NCBI GenBank assembly: GCA_903895695.1
Contig: CAITUY010000027.1
Location: 1 to 52,828 of the forward strand
Origin: an uncultured bacterium
Lineage (GTDB): Bacteria > Verrucomicrobiota > Kiritimatiellia > CAIKKV01 > CAITUY01
Direction: 5' to 3'
Length of the DNA: 52,828 bases
Below the pieces are notes generated by a model, which did no database searches, was not told where the DNA came from, and worked only from the letters and a program-made list of their open reading frames with translations. This document shows positions 1 through 9,467 of the stretch, in pieces. The position numbers and the translations under genes were made by a program. The first letter of the stretch is position 1; each line of letters opens with the position of its first letter.

Positions 1-246
1 ACGGTCCGCCTTTACGGGCGCGAGGCGCTTGGCGGCGCCGAGGTTCTGTGTTTTTCATGTGCCTGTAGGCTACAGGCGAACGGCCTCCCGGTCAGCGCTC
101 TTCCGCATGTCCGTGGCGAAGTCTATGGGATGCCAGTGATTTCACTTTGCTCTGCCAACATATTGATAGCCGTCACGCATGGCAGCGCGTTCCTTAGTTG
201 GTTTGGGCAATACCATCAACTGCTGCGTTGCTATTCAGTAACTTAA
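1..246 (+). CDS. Possible 3' end of a gene entering from the left (81 codons)
   Basis: Frame 1 is open from the first base to a TAA at 244-246. The first 16 codons look coding (mostly G/C third positions; reads TVRLYGREALGGAEVL), but the rest is rich in Cys and uses less typical codons, and it runs through a hairpin at 60-76. I do not recognise a family. Either a real gene ends here, or only the first part is coding and the remainder is chance. Low certainty. Confidence 0.25.
   Translation, partial: TVRLYGREALGGAEVLCFSCACRLQANGLPVSALPHVRGEVYGMPVISLCSANILIAVTHGSAFLSWFGQYHQLLRCYSVT
60..76. repeat. Short perfect hairpin GCCTGTAG/CTACAGGC
   Basis: Eight-base arms separated by one base. It lies inside the open frame at the left edge. 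The role is unknown; it could be a remnant of a terminator or an interspersed palindrome. Confidence 0.5.
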
Positions 247-401
247 GTCTGAATGTTTACGCATAGCAAACCCGAAAAAACTCTCATATGCGTCAAGTCC
301 TTCGTCGTGGGACCACCCCGCTGGACGAAAACTCGAACTGGAGGGAAAAGCATTTCTCCGCATTGCGAGAGGCAGCGAGTCACCTCCTGCACTCCGTCTC
401 A
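247..401. other. Intergenic, nothing recognised
   Basis: Slightly AT-richer start, then ordinary composition. I see no convincing RNA gene, promoter or terminator between the left-edge open frame and the Nudix gene stop. Confidence 0.4.
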
Positions 402-851
402 CTACACCGTCCCCGCCCAGCGAGGCGTCGCCCCTGTGGGGCGTAACCAGCCCGGGATCAACTTCCTTAACGGCCATGGTTCGAGATGGTAGCGCCCCAG
501 CCTTGCCACCGGAACCCAGCGGAACGTGATCCAATCCTCGCAGGCCGGCGGCTTCGCGCTGGCATCAAGGTCGGCGATCTCCAGGGCAAAAACCAGGTTG
601 ATCTCGCAATGGCGCGCGCCCTTCTGCAGGAACGTGTGTTCGACGGCGCCCAGAAAAGCGCCGGCTTTCGAAGCAACCCCGAGCTCCTCCCGGATCTCGC
701 GCTCCAAGGCGTCCGCGGCCCGCTCCCCGAACTCGACGTGCCCGCCGGGAAGATAGGTGTTGGCGGCGCCCTTGCTCTGGCACACCAGCAACTGCCCGCG
801 TTTGACGCAAACGCCGCGGACCAGTGTCTCGATCAGTTCCTCGTTCTTCAT
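402..851 (-). CDS. Nudix hydrolase
   Basis: The 149-residue product carries a complete Nudix box at about residues 37-59: G37, E43, then REIREELGV, matching GX5EX7REUXEEXGU. Such enzymes hydrolyse nucleoside diphosphates linked to another moiety, with Mg bound by the box glutamates; the substrate cannot be read from sequence. The ATG at 851 is preferred because AAGGA lies about 10 bases upstream. An ATG 12 codons further upstream (887) would begin inside an inverted repeat (867-888) and is probably not used. The gene follows folC on the same strand with a short gap, so co-transcription is likely. Confidence 0.9.
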   Translation of the reverse strand: MKNEELIETLVRGVCVKRGQLLVCQSKGAANTYLPGGHVEFGERAADALEREIREELGVASKAGAFLGAVEHTFLQKGARHCEINLVFALEIADLDASAKPPACEDWITFRWVPVARLGRYHLEPWPLRKLIPGWLRPTGATPRWAGTV

Positions 852-866
852 CGGCTCAGTTTCCTT

Positions 867-888
867 AGTGAACAGTTCACTGTTCACT
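867..888. repeat. GTGAACAG-family inverted repeat
   Basis: Perfect 9-bp arms, AGTGAACAG (867-875) and CTGTTCACT (880-888), with a TTCA loop, between folC and the Nudix start. The same words recur at 25338-25395 and, as GTTCAGTGTTC, at 48215-48237. Confidence 0.7.
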
Positions 889-895
889 TCTCTCC

Positions 896-2206
896 TCAGA
901 TCGGCGCCGCCCGAGTCCCCTCACCCAGCGCCAATACCTCGCCCGCCAGATAGAGCGACCCCGCAATGCACACCGCGCCGCTCTGATCCCGCGCCCACGC
1001 TTTCGCTTCCGCGAGCGCGTCCGCCAAGCCCGCCAGCCGGACTTCCCAGTTGCGCGACTCCGCGATCCGCGCCAGCTCGGCCTGGGATCGCGTCCTGTCT
1101 GTCGTCAGGACCACCGGCCAGCACACCCGCACCAGCCCGCCGAGCGCGCCCGAGAAACCGATCGCATCCTTGTCCGTGCACATGCCCCACACAAGCGCCA
1201 GCGGCTTCTTCTTGAACAACTCCTTCACGGCCGCCGCGAGCACACGCGCGGCGTCCGGATTGTGCGCGCCATCCAGCAGCACGGGCGGATCCTCGTCCAG
1301 CACGTCCAGCCGTGCCGGCCAGCGCGTGGCTTCCAGGCCGCTTACCACGGCCTCCGGTGTCAGGGTCAGCCGGCCCACCTCCGCGATCGCTTCCGCAGCC
1401 GCCATCGCAGTCGCCACGTTCTCCAACTGGTGCCGGCCCAGCAGGCGAACCATCGCCGGCCCGTAGGCCGTGCCCTCGGTGCTGACAGAGATCTTCTGCC
1501 CGGCCAGCGACTGTGACACGCGCCGCACCGTCACGGCTTCCGCGGCGTTCACAAAATTGGAGTGCCGTTCGGCCGCGGTGCGCCGGACAACGGCCAGCGC
1601 CTCGTCCGGAGTGGCCCCGCACACCACGGGCCGGCCTTCCTTGATAATGCCCGCCTTCTCCCCGGCGATCGCCTCGATCGTGTCGCCGAGAATGGCCGTG
1701 TGCTCCAGGCCGATCCGCGTGATGACCGACACCAGCGGCAGCACAATATTGGTCGCATCCAGCCGCCCCCCCAAGCCGGTTTCGACGATAGCAAACTGCA
1801 CGCGCTGCCGCCGGAAATATTCGAATGCCAGCGCCGTCGTGAACTCGAAGAATGTCGCCTGGCGCCCCCGCGCCGCCATACGCGAGGCGGCTGGATCGAG
1901 CGCCTCGAAAAGAGCCGCGAGGTCGTCATCGGCCACGGCCCGGCCGTTCACGCGGATGCGTTCATTGAAGCGGATCAGATGGGGCGATGTGTAGAGGCCC
2001 ACGCGAAAACCGGCCGAGCGCAGGATGGAATCGAGCAGGGCGCAGACGGATCCCTTGCCATTGGTCCCAGCCACGTGCACGGCAACGAAAGCCAACTGTG
2101 GATTACCGATCCCGTCGAGCAGTTCGCGCACCGGTTCCAAGCCGGGCTTGATACCGAAAGTGCGCAAGGCGTAGAGCTTGTTCAGCGAGTCAGACAGGTT
2201 ACTCAT
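896..2206 (-). CDS. folC: Bifunctional folylpolyglutamate synthase/dihydrofolate synthase
   Basis: Adds glutamate to folates (and to dihydropteroate) using ATP, in the cytoplasm. The Mur-ligase-type ATP-binding loop GTNGKGS lies about 45 residues in, and the family motif DGAHNPDA appears in the C-terminal domain, followed by WGMCTDKD. The length of about 436 residues is normal for FolC. The ATG at 2206 gives the usual short N-terminus; an ATG four codons upstream (2218) is also possible. The gene is divergent from the ADP-ribosylglycohydrolase gene and precedes the Nudix gene. Confidence 0.95.
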   Translation of the reverse strand: MSNLSDSLNKLYALRTFGIKPGLEPVRELLDGIGNPQLAFVAVHVAGTNGKGSVCALLDSILRSAGFRVGLYTSPHLIRFNERIRVNGRAVADDDLAALFEALDPAASRMAARGRQATFFEFTTALAFEYFRRQRVQFAIVETGLGGRLDATNIVLPLVSVITRIGLEHTAILGDTIEAIAGEKAGIIKEGRPVVCGATPDEALAVVRRTAAERHSNFVNAAEAVTVRRVSQSLAGQKISVSTEGTAYGPAMVRLLGRHQLENVATAMAAAEAIAEVGRLTLTPEAVVSGLEATRWPARLDVLDEDPPVLLDGAHNPDAARVLAAAVKELFKKKPLALVWGMCTDKDAIGFSGALGGLVRVCWPVVLTTDRTRSQAELARIAESRNWEVRLAGLADALAEAKAWARDQSGAVCIAGSLYLAGEVLALGEGTRAAPI

Positions 2207-2294
2207 GGCGGCGCCCATGCTCCCAAAGCGATCCTTGTAGCACGCGAGCCGTGCCCAAACGAGCGGGAAAAGCGCGGGATGGTTGCCGCCGCTG

Positions 2295-2322
2295 TTGACA
2301 CGCGCCGTCAGGGTGCTACCGT
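2295..2322 (+). promoter_or_regulatory. Candidate sigma70-type promoter for the ADP-ribosylglycohydrolase
   Basis: A perfect -35 (TTGACA, 2295-2300), a 16-base spacer and a weak -10 (TACCGT, 2317-2322), placing transcription start about 35 bases before the ATG in the divergent folC spacer. The -10 matches only three consensus positions. Confidence 0.4.
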
Positions 2323-2363
2323 GCGATTGGAGCGGAGTGCAGATCGCAATCGCAGGGGGCTAC

Positions 2364-3290
2364 ATGGACAGCAACCGGTATCGCGGGGCTTTGATGGGCC
2401 TGGCCATCGGCGACGCACTGGGCACGACCGTCGAATTCTCTCCGCCCGGAACCTTCAAGCCGGTGACCCACATCATGGGCGGCGGCCCCTTCCATCTCAA
2501 GGCCGGGCAATGGACCGACGATACCTCCATGGCGCTCTGCCTGGCGGAGAGCCTGGTCGAGAAACGCGGCTTCGACCCGGTGGACCAACTGCAGCGGTAC
2601 GTGCGCTGGTACCGCGATGGGCACCTCAGCAGCACCGGCGTCTGTTTCGACATCGGGGGCACGACGCTGGCGGGGCTGAAGGAGTTCGAGCGCACGGGAG
2701 AGGCCTATTGCGGTTCGCTCGACGGACGCGCGGCCGGCAACGGGTCGCTGATGCGCCTGACGCCCGTGCCGCTGTTCTTTGCCGCCTCGCCGGCGGAGGC
2801 CATCGAGCGGTCCGGCGACAGTTCCCGAACGACGCATGCGGCCCAAGTCTGCGTAGATGCCTGCCGGTACTTCGGCGGACTCCTGGCCGGCGCCGTCCGC
2901 GGCGTTGCCAAGGCCGACCTGCTGGCCGATCGGTACTGCCCGGTTTCGGGCTACTGGCAGGCGCATCCCCTCGCCCCGGCGATCGACGCCGTGGCCCGGG
3001 GCTCGTTCAAGCACAAGGACCCGCCGGATATCCGGGGCGCGGGCTACGTCGTGCAGTCGCTTGAGGCCGCCCTCTGGGCCTTCCACCGGGGCGTTGATTT
3101 CCGCGAAGGGGCGCTCCTGGCCGTCAACCTTGGCGATGATGCCGACACCACGGGGGCCGTTTACGGCCAGCTCGCCGGCGCCCACTACGGCCTCACTGCC
3201 ATCCCGGAACGGTGGCGCGCCACGATCGCCCAAGGCGATCTCATCCTGCGCTTTGCCGACGACCTGGCCCGGTTGGCCGCACGCGGCTGA
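2364..3290 (+). CDS. ADP-ribosylglycohydrolase family protein
   Basis: The 308-residue product has the family's metal-binding motifs: GLAIGDALG near residues 12-20, TDDT at 51-54 and GDDADTTG at 257-264, which coordinate two Mg ions in DraG/ARH-type hydrolases. The family removes ADP-ribose from proteins or small molecules. The ATG at 2364 is chosen because AGGGGG lies just upstream; earlier in-frame starts would run through the promoter region. No ADP-ribosyltransferase gene is adjacent, so the substrate is unknown. The repeat-protein gene follows 62 bases downstream on the same strand. Confidence 0.9.
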   Translation: MDSNRYRGALMGLAIGDALGTTVEFSPPGTFKPVTHIMGGGPFHLKAGQWTDDTSMALCLAESLVEKRGFDPVDQLQRYVRWYRDGHLSSTGVCFDIGGTTLAGLKEFERTGEAYCGSLDGRAAGNGSLMRLTPVPLFFAASPAEAIERSGDSSRTTHAAQVCVDACRYFGGLLAGAVRGVAKADLLADRYCPVSGYWQAHPLAPAIDAVARGSFKHKDPPDIRGAGYVVQSLEAALWAFHRGVDFREGALLAVNLGDDADTTGAVYGQLAGAHYGLTAIPERWRATIAQGDLILRFADDLARLAARG

Positions 3291-3352
3291 GGGCCGGGCA
3301 TCATTGCTCCCCTGCCCAACATCCGGTAATCTCTGTACTTAGGAGATCACTC

Positions 3353-5785
3353 ATGCATCCGGCAATCCGCTACGGTGGCGTTCTAGGTTTCGGCATACTG
3401 CTCGGTGTGGCAGGTTCCTGGCTGGTGCGACCGGACAGGCAGGCTGACGTGCGACCGGGCGCGGCCACGACCACAGCCGCCACCCGCCCACGTCCTGCCA
3501 ATTCCGAAGACCCGGCGGCCCGCCGCCTGCCTGCAAACCCATCCCACGATACGTCGCACTCCTTCGATGTGGTGGATACCGAAGACACTACCACCGCTGT
3601 AAAACGCATCACGCTCGCCGATCTGCCGTCGGCCATTCAGTCTGCGCTACGGGTGGCCAAAGAATACGAACGACGCCAGGCGCTCGAGCGACTGGCGGCC
3701 CGCGTGGACCCATCGGATTGCCTCGCGGCCCTGGCCCTGTCCGAGCGCATTCCCAATCGGCAACTCCGCCTCTGTTTCATCCAAGGCCTGATCAAGCGTC
3801 TGGCAGCCGCGGACCCGGTCGCAGCGTTACGGTATGCGACGTCCCTGGCCTCGTTTCAGGACCAGGCGGCGTGTATCGGCACGGCCCTCCAGGTGTGGGC
3901 GGCGGCAAACTCTTCGGCCGCTGAACAATGGCTGAGGGGCATGGACCGGCCGGCGTTGCGCTTGCAGGTTCTCCGCTGCTGCGTGTCCGCACTGGCCCAA
4001 ACCAACCCCGAGACCGCGCTTCGCCTCATCCACGCCTTCGCCCCCCAACTCGAGACCGACTTCGGCTACGCGCTGTTCAGCGGCTGGGTCGCCAAGGACC
4101 CGGCCGCTGCAGCGGCCCGAGTATTGGAACTGCGGGCGGATTACCAACGCGATGGGATTGTGCAGATGGTAGTCAACCAGTGGGCGCAGCGGGACCTGTC
4201 GGCGGCCGAGCAATGGGTCAACTCCCTGACGAATACGGTGCTGCAAGCCAGCGCGACCAAGGGGCTGATCGACGCGCTCGCCCAGACGGATCCCGCCCGG
4301 GCGGCCGCTCTGGTCGCTGCCATGCCGCCCGGCCAGGCCCAACAGAACGCGCTCTCCACGCTGCTGGGCACTTGGTGCGGAAACGACATCGCCGCCGCCG
4401 CGGCCTGGTTGAAACAGTTGCCTGACGGTCCCCTCAAACAGCAGGCCGTCGCTGCCGCGGCTTATGCCTGGGGGAACGCTGACCCCAAGGGCGCCGCGGA
4501 CTTCGCGTTCTCCTTGCCGGTCGGCAGTGCTCGCAATAACACGCTGAATTCCATCGCCAACACGTGGGCGTCAAGTGATCCTCAGGCCGCCCTGGCGTGG
4601 GCTCAGTCGCTACCGGCCGGCCGCGACCGGCAGACCGCCCTGCAGACCGTGGTCTCCTCCATGGCCAGGGTCGATCCCGTCGGCGCCGCCGCTCTTGCCG
4701 ATTCGCTTCCCGCCGGGGACCTGCGGCAGAACGTGGTCGGCACGATCGTCTCTGCGTGGGCCCAGATCGATCCCTCCAAAGCCCTGGACTGGGTGTTAAA
4801 GATGTCCGGTGGAACGGCTCAAAGAAGCGCCGTCCAGCAACTCGGCTACTCGCCGCTTGCCATGAGCAATCCGCGCCTGGTAGCGGAGTTCATGACCGCC
4901 CTGCCCGACGGGTCCATCCGAAACGACGGCATCGCCTCCCTGGCCTCGCAATGGGCCAACACCGACCTCAACGGTGCGGTGCAGTGGCTGACGGACCTTC
5001 CCGACGGCCCTGCCCGGCGCAACGGGCTGCGGAACCTGAGCTACACGTGGGCGCGGACGGACCCTGCCGGTGCGGCCGAGTTCTTTGCCCAGCAGACCGG
5101 CGACGACCGGGCGAACGCCCTCCAGTCCATGGTGAACCAGTGGGCCAACAACGACCCCGTGGCGGCAATTTCGTGGGTGGCAAACCGACCAGCCGACGAC
5201 GTAGCGGCGCTGCTGCCGTCGGCGGTCGGAGCCTGGGCTCAGTACGATCCGGCCCAGGCGGCGGACTACGTATCGCGGCTGAAAGCCGGCGACCTGCAAA
5301 ACAAGGCGGCGCTCTCAGTAGCCGGTCAGTGGGCGCGCGTCGATCCCGCTGCCGCTGCCGCCTGGGTGCAGGCGTTCCCGGACGAGGAAACGCGCGGCAA
5401 TGCGCTGCGCGATGTGGCGAGTGCCTGGGCAGGCAGCGACCCAGCCGCCGCGATCGCGTGGCTTCAAACGTTGGGGGCGGACAAGCCGCGCGAAGCCGCC
5501 GTCCGCGGCTTCGTCAGCACCGTGCAGCGCACCGACCCCGCCCTGGCCGTGCGCTGGGCCGAAACCCTGCAGGATCCCCAGGAGCGCCAGAACTTGACGG
5601 AAGACACTGCGCGGTCATGGATGCGTTCGAACCCGACGGCCGCTCGCGCGTGGATCACGGCGTCCTCGCTCCCACAGGATACGAAGACTCAGTTGCTGTC
5701 CGTGCCGGCCTCGGGCGGGCCGACCTCATTCCGGCAATCCATCAACATCTCGTCGGGAACCGGCGGTGGAGTCTGGATCCGATAG
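3353..5785 (+). CDS. Membrane-anchored helical-repeat (solenoid) protein
   Basis: 810 residues beginning with a single hydrophobic segment (residues about 8-26), then a low-complexity linker, then about 20 tandem units of roughly 32 residues. The unit consensus is W-A-x-x-D-P-x-x-A-A-x-W, then LP-x-G, then a short basic/polar helix, so each unit is probably a helix pair and the whole an alpha-solenoid in the periplasm or outside the cell. AGGAG at 3341-3345, seven bases before the ATG, fixes the start. I know such repeats only from uncharacterised proteins of Verrucomicrobia-like bacteria; a scaffold or binding role is inference. It converges on lon. Confidence 0.85.
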   Translation: MHPAIRYGGVLGFGILLGVAGSWLVRPDRQADVRPGAATTTAATRPRPANSEDPAARRLPANPSHDTSHSFDVVDTEDTTTAVKRITLADLPSAIQSALRVAKEYERRQALERLAARVDPSDCLAALALSERIPNRQLRLCFIQGLIKRLAAADPVAALRYATSLASFQDQAACIGTALQVWAAANSSAAEQWLRGMDRPALRLQVLRCCVSALAQTNPETALRLIHAFAPQLETDFGYALFSGWVAKDPAAAAARVLELRADYQRDGIVQMVVNQWAQRDLSAAEQWVNSLTNTVLQASATKGLIDALAQTDPARAAALVAAMPPGQAQQNALSTLLGTWCGNDIAAAAAWLKQLPDGPLKQQAVAAAAYAWGNADPKGAADFAFSLPVGSARNNTLNSIANTWASSDPQAALAWAQSLPAGRDRQTALQTVVSSMARVDPVGAAALADSLPAGDLRQNVVGTIVSAWAQIDPSKALDWVLKMSGGTAQRSAVQQLGYSPLAMSNPRLVAEFMTALPDGSIRNDGIASLASQWANTDLNGAVQWLTDLPDGPARRNGLRNLSYTWARTDPAGAAEFFAQQTGDDRANALQSMVNQWANNDPVAAISWVANRPADDVAALLPSAVGAWAQYDPAQAADYVSRLKAGDLQNKAALSVAGQWARVDPAAAAAWVQAFPDEETRGNALRDVASAWAGSDPAAAIAWLQTLGADKPREAAVRGFVSTVQRTDPALAVRWAETLQDPQERQNLTEDTARSWMRSNPTAARAWITASSLPQDTKTQLLSVPASGGPTSFRQSINISSGTGGGVWIR

Positions 5786-5810
5786 GACTGCCGGAATAGA
5801 CACGTACCCC

Positions 5811-5832
5811 TCCCGGCGCAACTCAACCGGGA
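5811..5832. terminator. Weak hairpin between convergent genes
   Basis: TCCCGG/CCGGGA arms with a 10-base loop in the 71-bp gap between the solenoid gene and lon stops. There is no T-run on either side, so a terminator role is tentative. Confidence 0.25.
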
Positions 5833-5856
5833 ACGAAGAACCGAGACCGGCGATCC

Positions 5857-8286
5857 TCACGTCTTCCCGAACGCCACGTCGACGACTTCCTTGAACGTCC
5901 CGACGAAGTTCGGCTTGAGGCCCTTGCGAATGTGCGCCGGGAGTTCGGCGAAATCCTTGGCATTCTCCTTTGGGAAGATGAGATCGGTCACGCCGGCGCG
6001 CTTCGCGGCGATCGTCTTTTCCTTCAAGCCGCCGATCGGAAGCACAAAACCGGTCAGCGTCAGTTCGCCGGTCATGGCCAGGTGCGGGCGCACCGTGCGG
6101 CCTGTGACGAGCGAATACAGGGCCGACGCCATGGTGATACCGGCCGACGGCCCGTCCTTGGGCGTCGCCCCGGCCGGCACATGCAGGTGGATATAGCTCT
6201 TCTCGAATATCTCACGGACCTTGGCATCCTGATTGAGGAACGAACGCACAAAGGTGAAGGCGATCTCGGATGATTCGATCATCACGCTCCCGAGCTGGCC
6301 GGTCTGCTTGAAACCCGCGTTCTTCGCTTCCACCCGCGTGGCTTCCACGTAAAGCGTCGATCCACCCATGCTCGTCCAGGCGAGGCCCATGACCACGCCG
6401 GCGCGCGGCTTCTTGTAGGGGTCCGACTCCGAATAGAGCCGCCTGCCCAGCAGTTCGTGAAGATCTTTGGCCACTACCACCACCCGCTTGGCCTTGCCTT
6501 CCACGATCTGTTTAACTCCCTTGCGGCAGACGCGCTTGATCTGGTTCTCCAGGCCGCGCACGCCGGGCTCGCGGGCCCATCCGTCGATCATCTCGCGCAG
6601 CGCCGCATCTGTAATCGCGACCTGCGAGTCCTTCAACCCGTGGGCCTTGGCCTGCTTGGGGATTAAGTAGCGCCGCGCGATCTGGATCTTCTCCTCCTGA
6701 ATGTAACCGGCGAGCTTGATGACCTCCATACGGTCCAGCAGCGGCAGCGGAATCGTGTCGACCTGGTTCGCCGTGCAAATGAACAACACGTTGGACAGGT
6801 CGAAGCGGACGTCCAGGTAGTGGTCGAGAAAGTCCTTGTTCTGTTCCGGGTCCAGCACTTCCAGCAGGGCCGAGGCGGGATCGCCATGGTAGCTGGCCCC
6901 GATCTTGTCGATCTCGTCCAGCATGATCACGGGGTTCTGCGTCTTGCAGGTCTTGATGGCCTGCAGGAATTTCCCCGGCATGGCGCCGATGTACGTGCGC
7001 CGGTGCCCTTTGATCTCGGCCTCGTCGCGCATCCCGCCCAGCGAAAAGCGATAGAACGTGCGCCCAATGCTGCGGGCGATGGACTGCCCGATCGAGGTCT
7101 TGCCCACCCCTGGCGGCCCGACGAAGCAGATGATGGATCCGGAGATGTTGCCCTTGTGGATGCCGACCGACAGGAATTCCAGGATGCGATCCTTGACGTC
7201 CTCCAACCCATAGTGGTCGGCGTTCAGGATTCCGGCGGCCTTCCGGATATCGAAACTGTCCTTGCTGAACACCCCCCAAGGAAGCGACGTGAGCCAATCG
7301 ACGTAGTTGCGGCTGACAATGAACTCGGGCGAATTCGGCTCAATCATGCCGAGTTTGCCCATCTCATCGGTGATGCGCTCGTCGGCTTCAGGCGTAAGGG
7401 TCAGTTTCGACAGCCGCTCTTTGAACTCGTCGAGTTCGGCTTCCTTGCCTTCCTTGGCCAGGCCCAGTTCCTTCTTGATCGCCTTGAGTTGCTCGCGCAG
7501 GAAGAAGTCGCGTTGCTGCTTCGAAACCTTCTCCTCGATCTGTTTGCTGATGCGCGCCTGCAGCTTGGAGATGTCTACTTCCTTGCGCAGCAGCAACAGG
7601 GTGATCTCAATACGGGTCCGCAGGCTGAAGGCTTCCAGCACCTCCTGGAGTTCCTTGCCGCTCGCGGTCGTCATGGCCGCGGCAAAGTCCGCCAGACGCC
7701 CCGGCTCCTTGGTGTTCGACCGGCTGAGGAAGAGATTGAGTTCTTCCTTGAAGAGCGGGTTCAACTGCAGGAGTTCCTTGATGGCCGTGATGATCGAGAG
7801 CGCGTAGGCCTTGAGCTCATCGTTGTCGGCCATCGCGGTCTCGATCACGTAATCGGCGCGCACGGTGATGTACGGCTCCTCGGCAACCACGCCCGCGATC
7901 CGGAAGCGCTCCATGACGCCTATCATAACCTGCATCGGGCCCTCGACCGACGGCTGGTTCACTTGCAGGATTTCCGCGATGACGCCCACCGTGTAGAGCT
8001 CGGACGCCTTGCGTGGGCGGACGGTGTCGTCCCCGCCCGCCGATTCGCGGGCCAGCACGAGCCCCACAAACTTATTCTTGTTCTCGGCGATCTTGGTGAT
8101 CATCTCCTTCAAGTACGGCTCCTCAATGCCGAGGGGCACCATCATCTTGGGAAAGAGCGGACGATTGTTGAGCGGAATCACCGGCAGCGTCGGCGGAAAT
8201 GCGTACCGCGCCGGGATGATCGTCTTGCCGGGATCGGCATCCTTGCCGACAACTTCAACGTCACCGTTTTTGTGATTCTCGGCCAT
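5857..8286 (-). CDS. lon: ATP-dependent Lon protease
   Basis: 809 residues: an N-terminal substrate-recognition (LON) domain, a coiled-coil stretch, an AAA+ module with Walker A GPPGVGKTS and Walker B VIMLDEIDK, and a C-terminal peptidase domain. The catalytic dyad is Ser714 (in GPSAG) and Lys757, spaced 43 residues apart as in other bacterial Lon enzymes. It degrades misfolded and regulatory proteins in the cytoplasm. The ATG at 8286 has an AGGAG nine bases upstream; the open frame beyond it is the antisense-phase shadow of the glycosyltransferase gene and is not Lon. Confidence 0.97.
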   Translation of the reverse strand: MAENHKNGDVEVVGKDADPGKTIIPARYAFPPTLPVIPLNNRPLFPKMMVPLGIEEPYLKEMITKIAENKNKFVGLVLARESAGGDDTVRPRKASELYTVGVIAEILQVNQPSVEGPMQVMIGVMERFRIAGVVAEEPYITVRADYVIETAMADNDELKAYALSIITAIKELLQLNPLFKEELNLFLSRSNTKEPGRLADFAAAMTTASGKELQEVLEAFSLRTRIEITLLLLRKEVDISKLQARISKQIEEKVSKQQRDFFLREQLKAIKKELGLAKEGKEAELDEFKERLSKLTLTPEADERITDEMGKLGMIEPNSPEFIVSRNYVDWLTSLPWGVFSKDSFDIRKAAGILNADHYGLEDVKDRILEFLSVGIHKGNISGSIICFVGPPGVGKTSIGQSIARSIGRTFYRFSLGGMRDEAEIKGHRRTYIGAMPGKFLQAIKTCKTQNPVIMLDEIDKIGASYHGDPASALLEVLDPEQNKDFLDHYLDVRFDLSNVLFICTANQVDTIPLPLLDRMEVIKLAGYIQEEKIQIARRYLIPKQAKAHGLKDSQVAITDAALREMIDGWAREPGVRGLENQIKRVCRKGVKQIVEGKAKRVVVVAKDLHELLGRRLYSESDPYKKPRAGVVMGLAWTSMGGSTLYVEATRVEAKNAGFKQTGQLGSVMIESSEIAFTFVRSFLNQDAKVREIFEKSYIHLHVPAGATPKDGPSAGITMASALYSLVTGRTVRPHLAMTGELTLTGFVLPIGGLKEKTIAAKRAGVTDLIFPKENAKDFAELPAHIRKGLKPNFVGTFKEVVDVAFGKT

Positions 8287-8363
8287 ATCCGGTGTCTCCT
8301 GCCTGATCAAGGCTATTATGGGCAACACGCGGGGGAATTCAAACGAGAAAAGGCCGGACCCAG

Positions 8364-9437
8364 CTACGCCAGCACCGGCGCCAGATGCCGCCGCAGCTCG
8401 GCGGCGAGGTCGCGGCCCCTGAACTGCTTCAAGCGGGTGTCCTGTCCGGCCAGGACGGCTTCGCGCAACGCGCCCGGCTGCGCCAGCCGCGCGAGCATTT
8501 CCGCCACGGCCGGGAACGACTTCTCGGCGAAGAGCACGCCGGCGCCGGCGAGCGTCTCGGGCACGGCCGCGGCCGCATACGCCAGGATGGGAACGCGATG
8601 AACCAACGCCTCGACCAACGGGATGCAGAATCCTTCGTGCTCGCTCATGCAGAGAAACACGCGCGCCGCCCGGTAACAGGCGTTCAGTTCGGCCTGCGGG
8701 ATCGCGCCGGTGAAGACAACCTCGTTCAGCCGCAGTTCGCGCGCCATGCCCACGAGAAGGCGCTGGTACCGCTCGGTGCCCGCGAACGATCCCGCCAGAA
8801 TCAGCCGCGCCTGCGGGTCCACGGCCTTTTGGAAACACGCGAAGGCCGCAAGCACGTCTTCCAGCTTCTTGTTCGGCGCGCACCGCCCCACGAAGAGGAC
8901 GTTCGTCCGACCGTCGTCATACTGGGCCAGCGTGCGGCGGTCCGGCGGCAGGCGCAGGCGATCGTAATCGAGAATCAACGGCAGCACTTCGGTCCGGCCG
9001 TGCCCCAGGGCTTCCAGTTCGTCGGCGTTGTAACGACTGTCGGCGAGGCGGATGGCGGCGATCCCGGCCAGGGCACGAGCCTGCTCGCGGCCCTTGGCGA
9101 GCAACTGCGCCGTGGCCGGCTGCACGAGCGAGAAATACTCCGCCGGCGTAATATTATGATAAAGCAAGGCCTTGCGGCCGGGCAGCGCAGGGAACACCAG
9201 GTTGACCGGTGAGCCGATCGAAAGGTGCAGCAGGACGACATCGTCGGGCCGGCACACGGCCGCCAGCCCCTCCAGTTCGCGCGCCTCGCCGCGCAACTCG
9301 GGCAGGATGCGGCGCGTTTCGCACCAAATGTCCGAGGCGTACCCCCAGCCCCGGAACACGTCGCGCATCACGGTGGCTTCGTTGCTGATCGCATCGCCGC
9401 GGTTGAACCCGGCCACGAGTTGGTGGATGGCTGGCAT
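8364..9437 (-). CDS. Glycosyltransferase, GT4-like (GT-B fold)
   Basis: 357 residues. The C-terminal Rossmann half has FVGRCAPNKK near residue 183 and the nucleotide-sugar motif EHEGFCIPLVEAL near residue 266, typical of GT4 retaining transferases (E-x7-E). The N-terminal half includes a DDVVLLHLSIGSP strand and YHNITP loop as in LPS or capsule mannosyl/glucosyltransferases. Donor and acceptor are unknown. It lies between the TPR lipoprotein gene (30-bp gap) and lon (77-bp gap) on the same strand. No clear ribosome binding site precedes the ATG. Confidence 0.88.
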   Translation of the reverse strand: MPAIHQLVAGFNRGDAISNEATVMRDVFRGWGYASDIWCETRRILPELRGEARELEGLAAVCRPDDVVLLHLSIGSPVNLVFPALPGRKALLYHNITPAEYFSLVQPATAQLLAKGREQARALAGIAAIRLADSRYNADELEALGHGRTEVLPLILDYDRLRLPPDRRTLAQYDDGRTNVLFVGRCAPNKKLEDVLAAFACFQKAVDPQARLILAGSFAGTERYQRLLVGMARELRLNEVVFTGAIPQAELNACYRAARVFLCMSEHEGFCIPLVEALVHRVPILAYAAAAVPETLAGAGVLFAEKSFPAVAEMLARLAQPGALREAVLAGQDTRLKQFRGRDLAAELRRHLAPVLA

Positions 9438-9467
9438 CTTTGGGAAGAACGGCCGGCGCGACGCGCC

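Noticed and set aside
8287..8883. N-terminal extension of lon
   Set aside because: The frame runs through the glycosyltransferase gene in another phase and has no Lon similarity; the ATG at 8286 has a good ribosome binding site.
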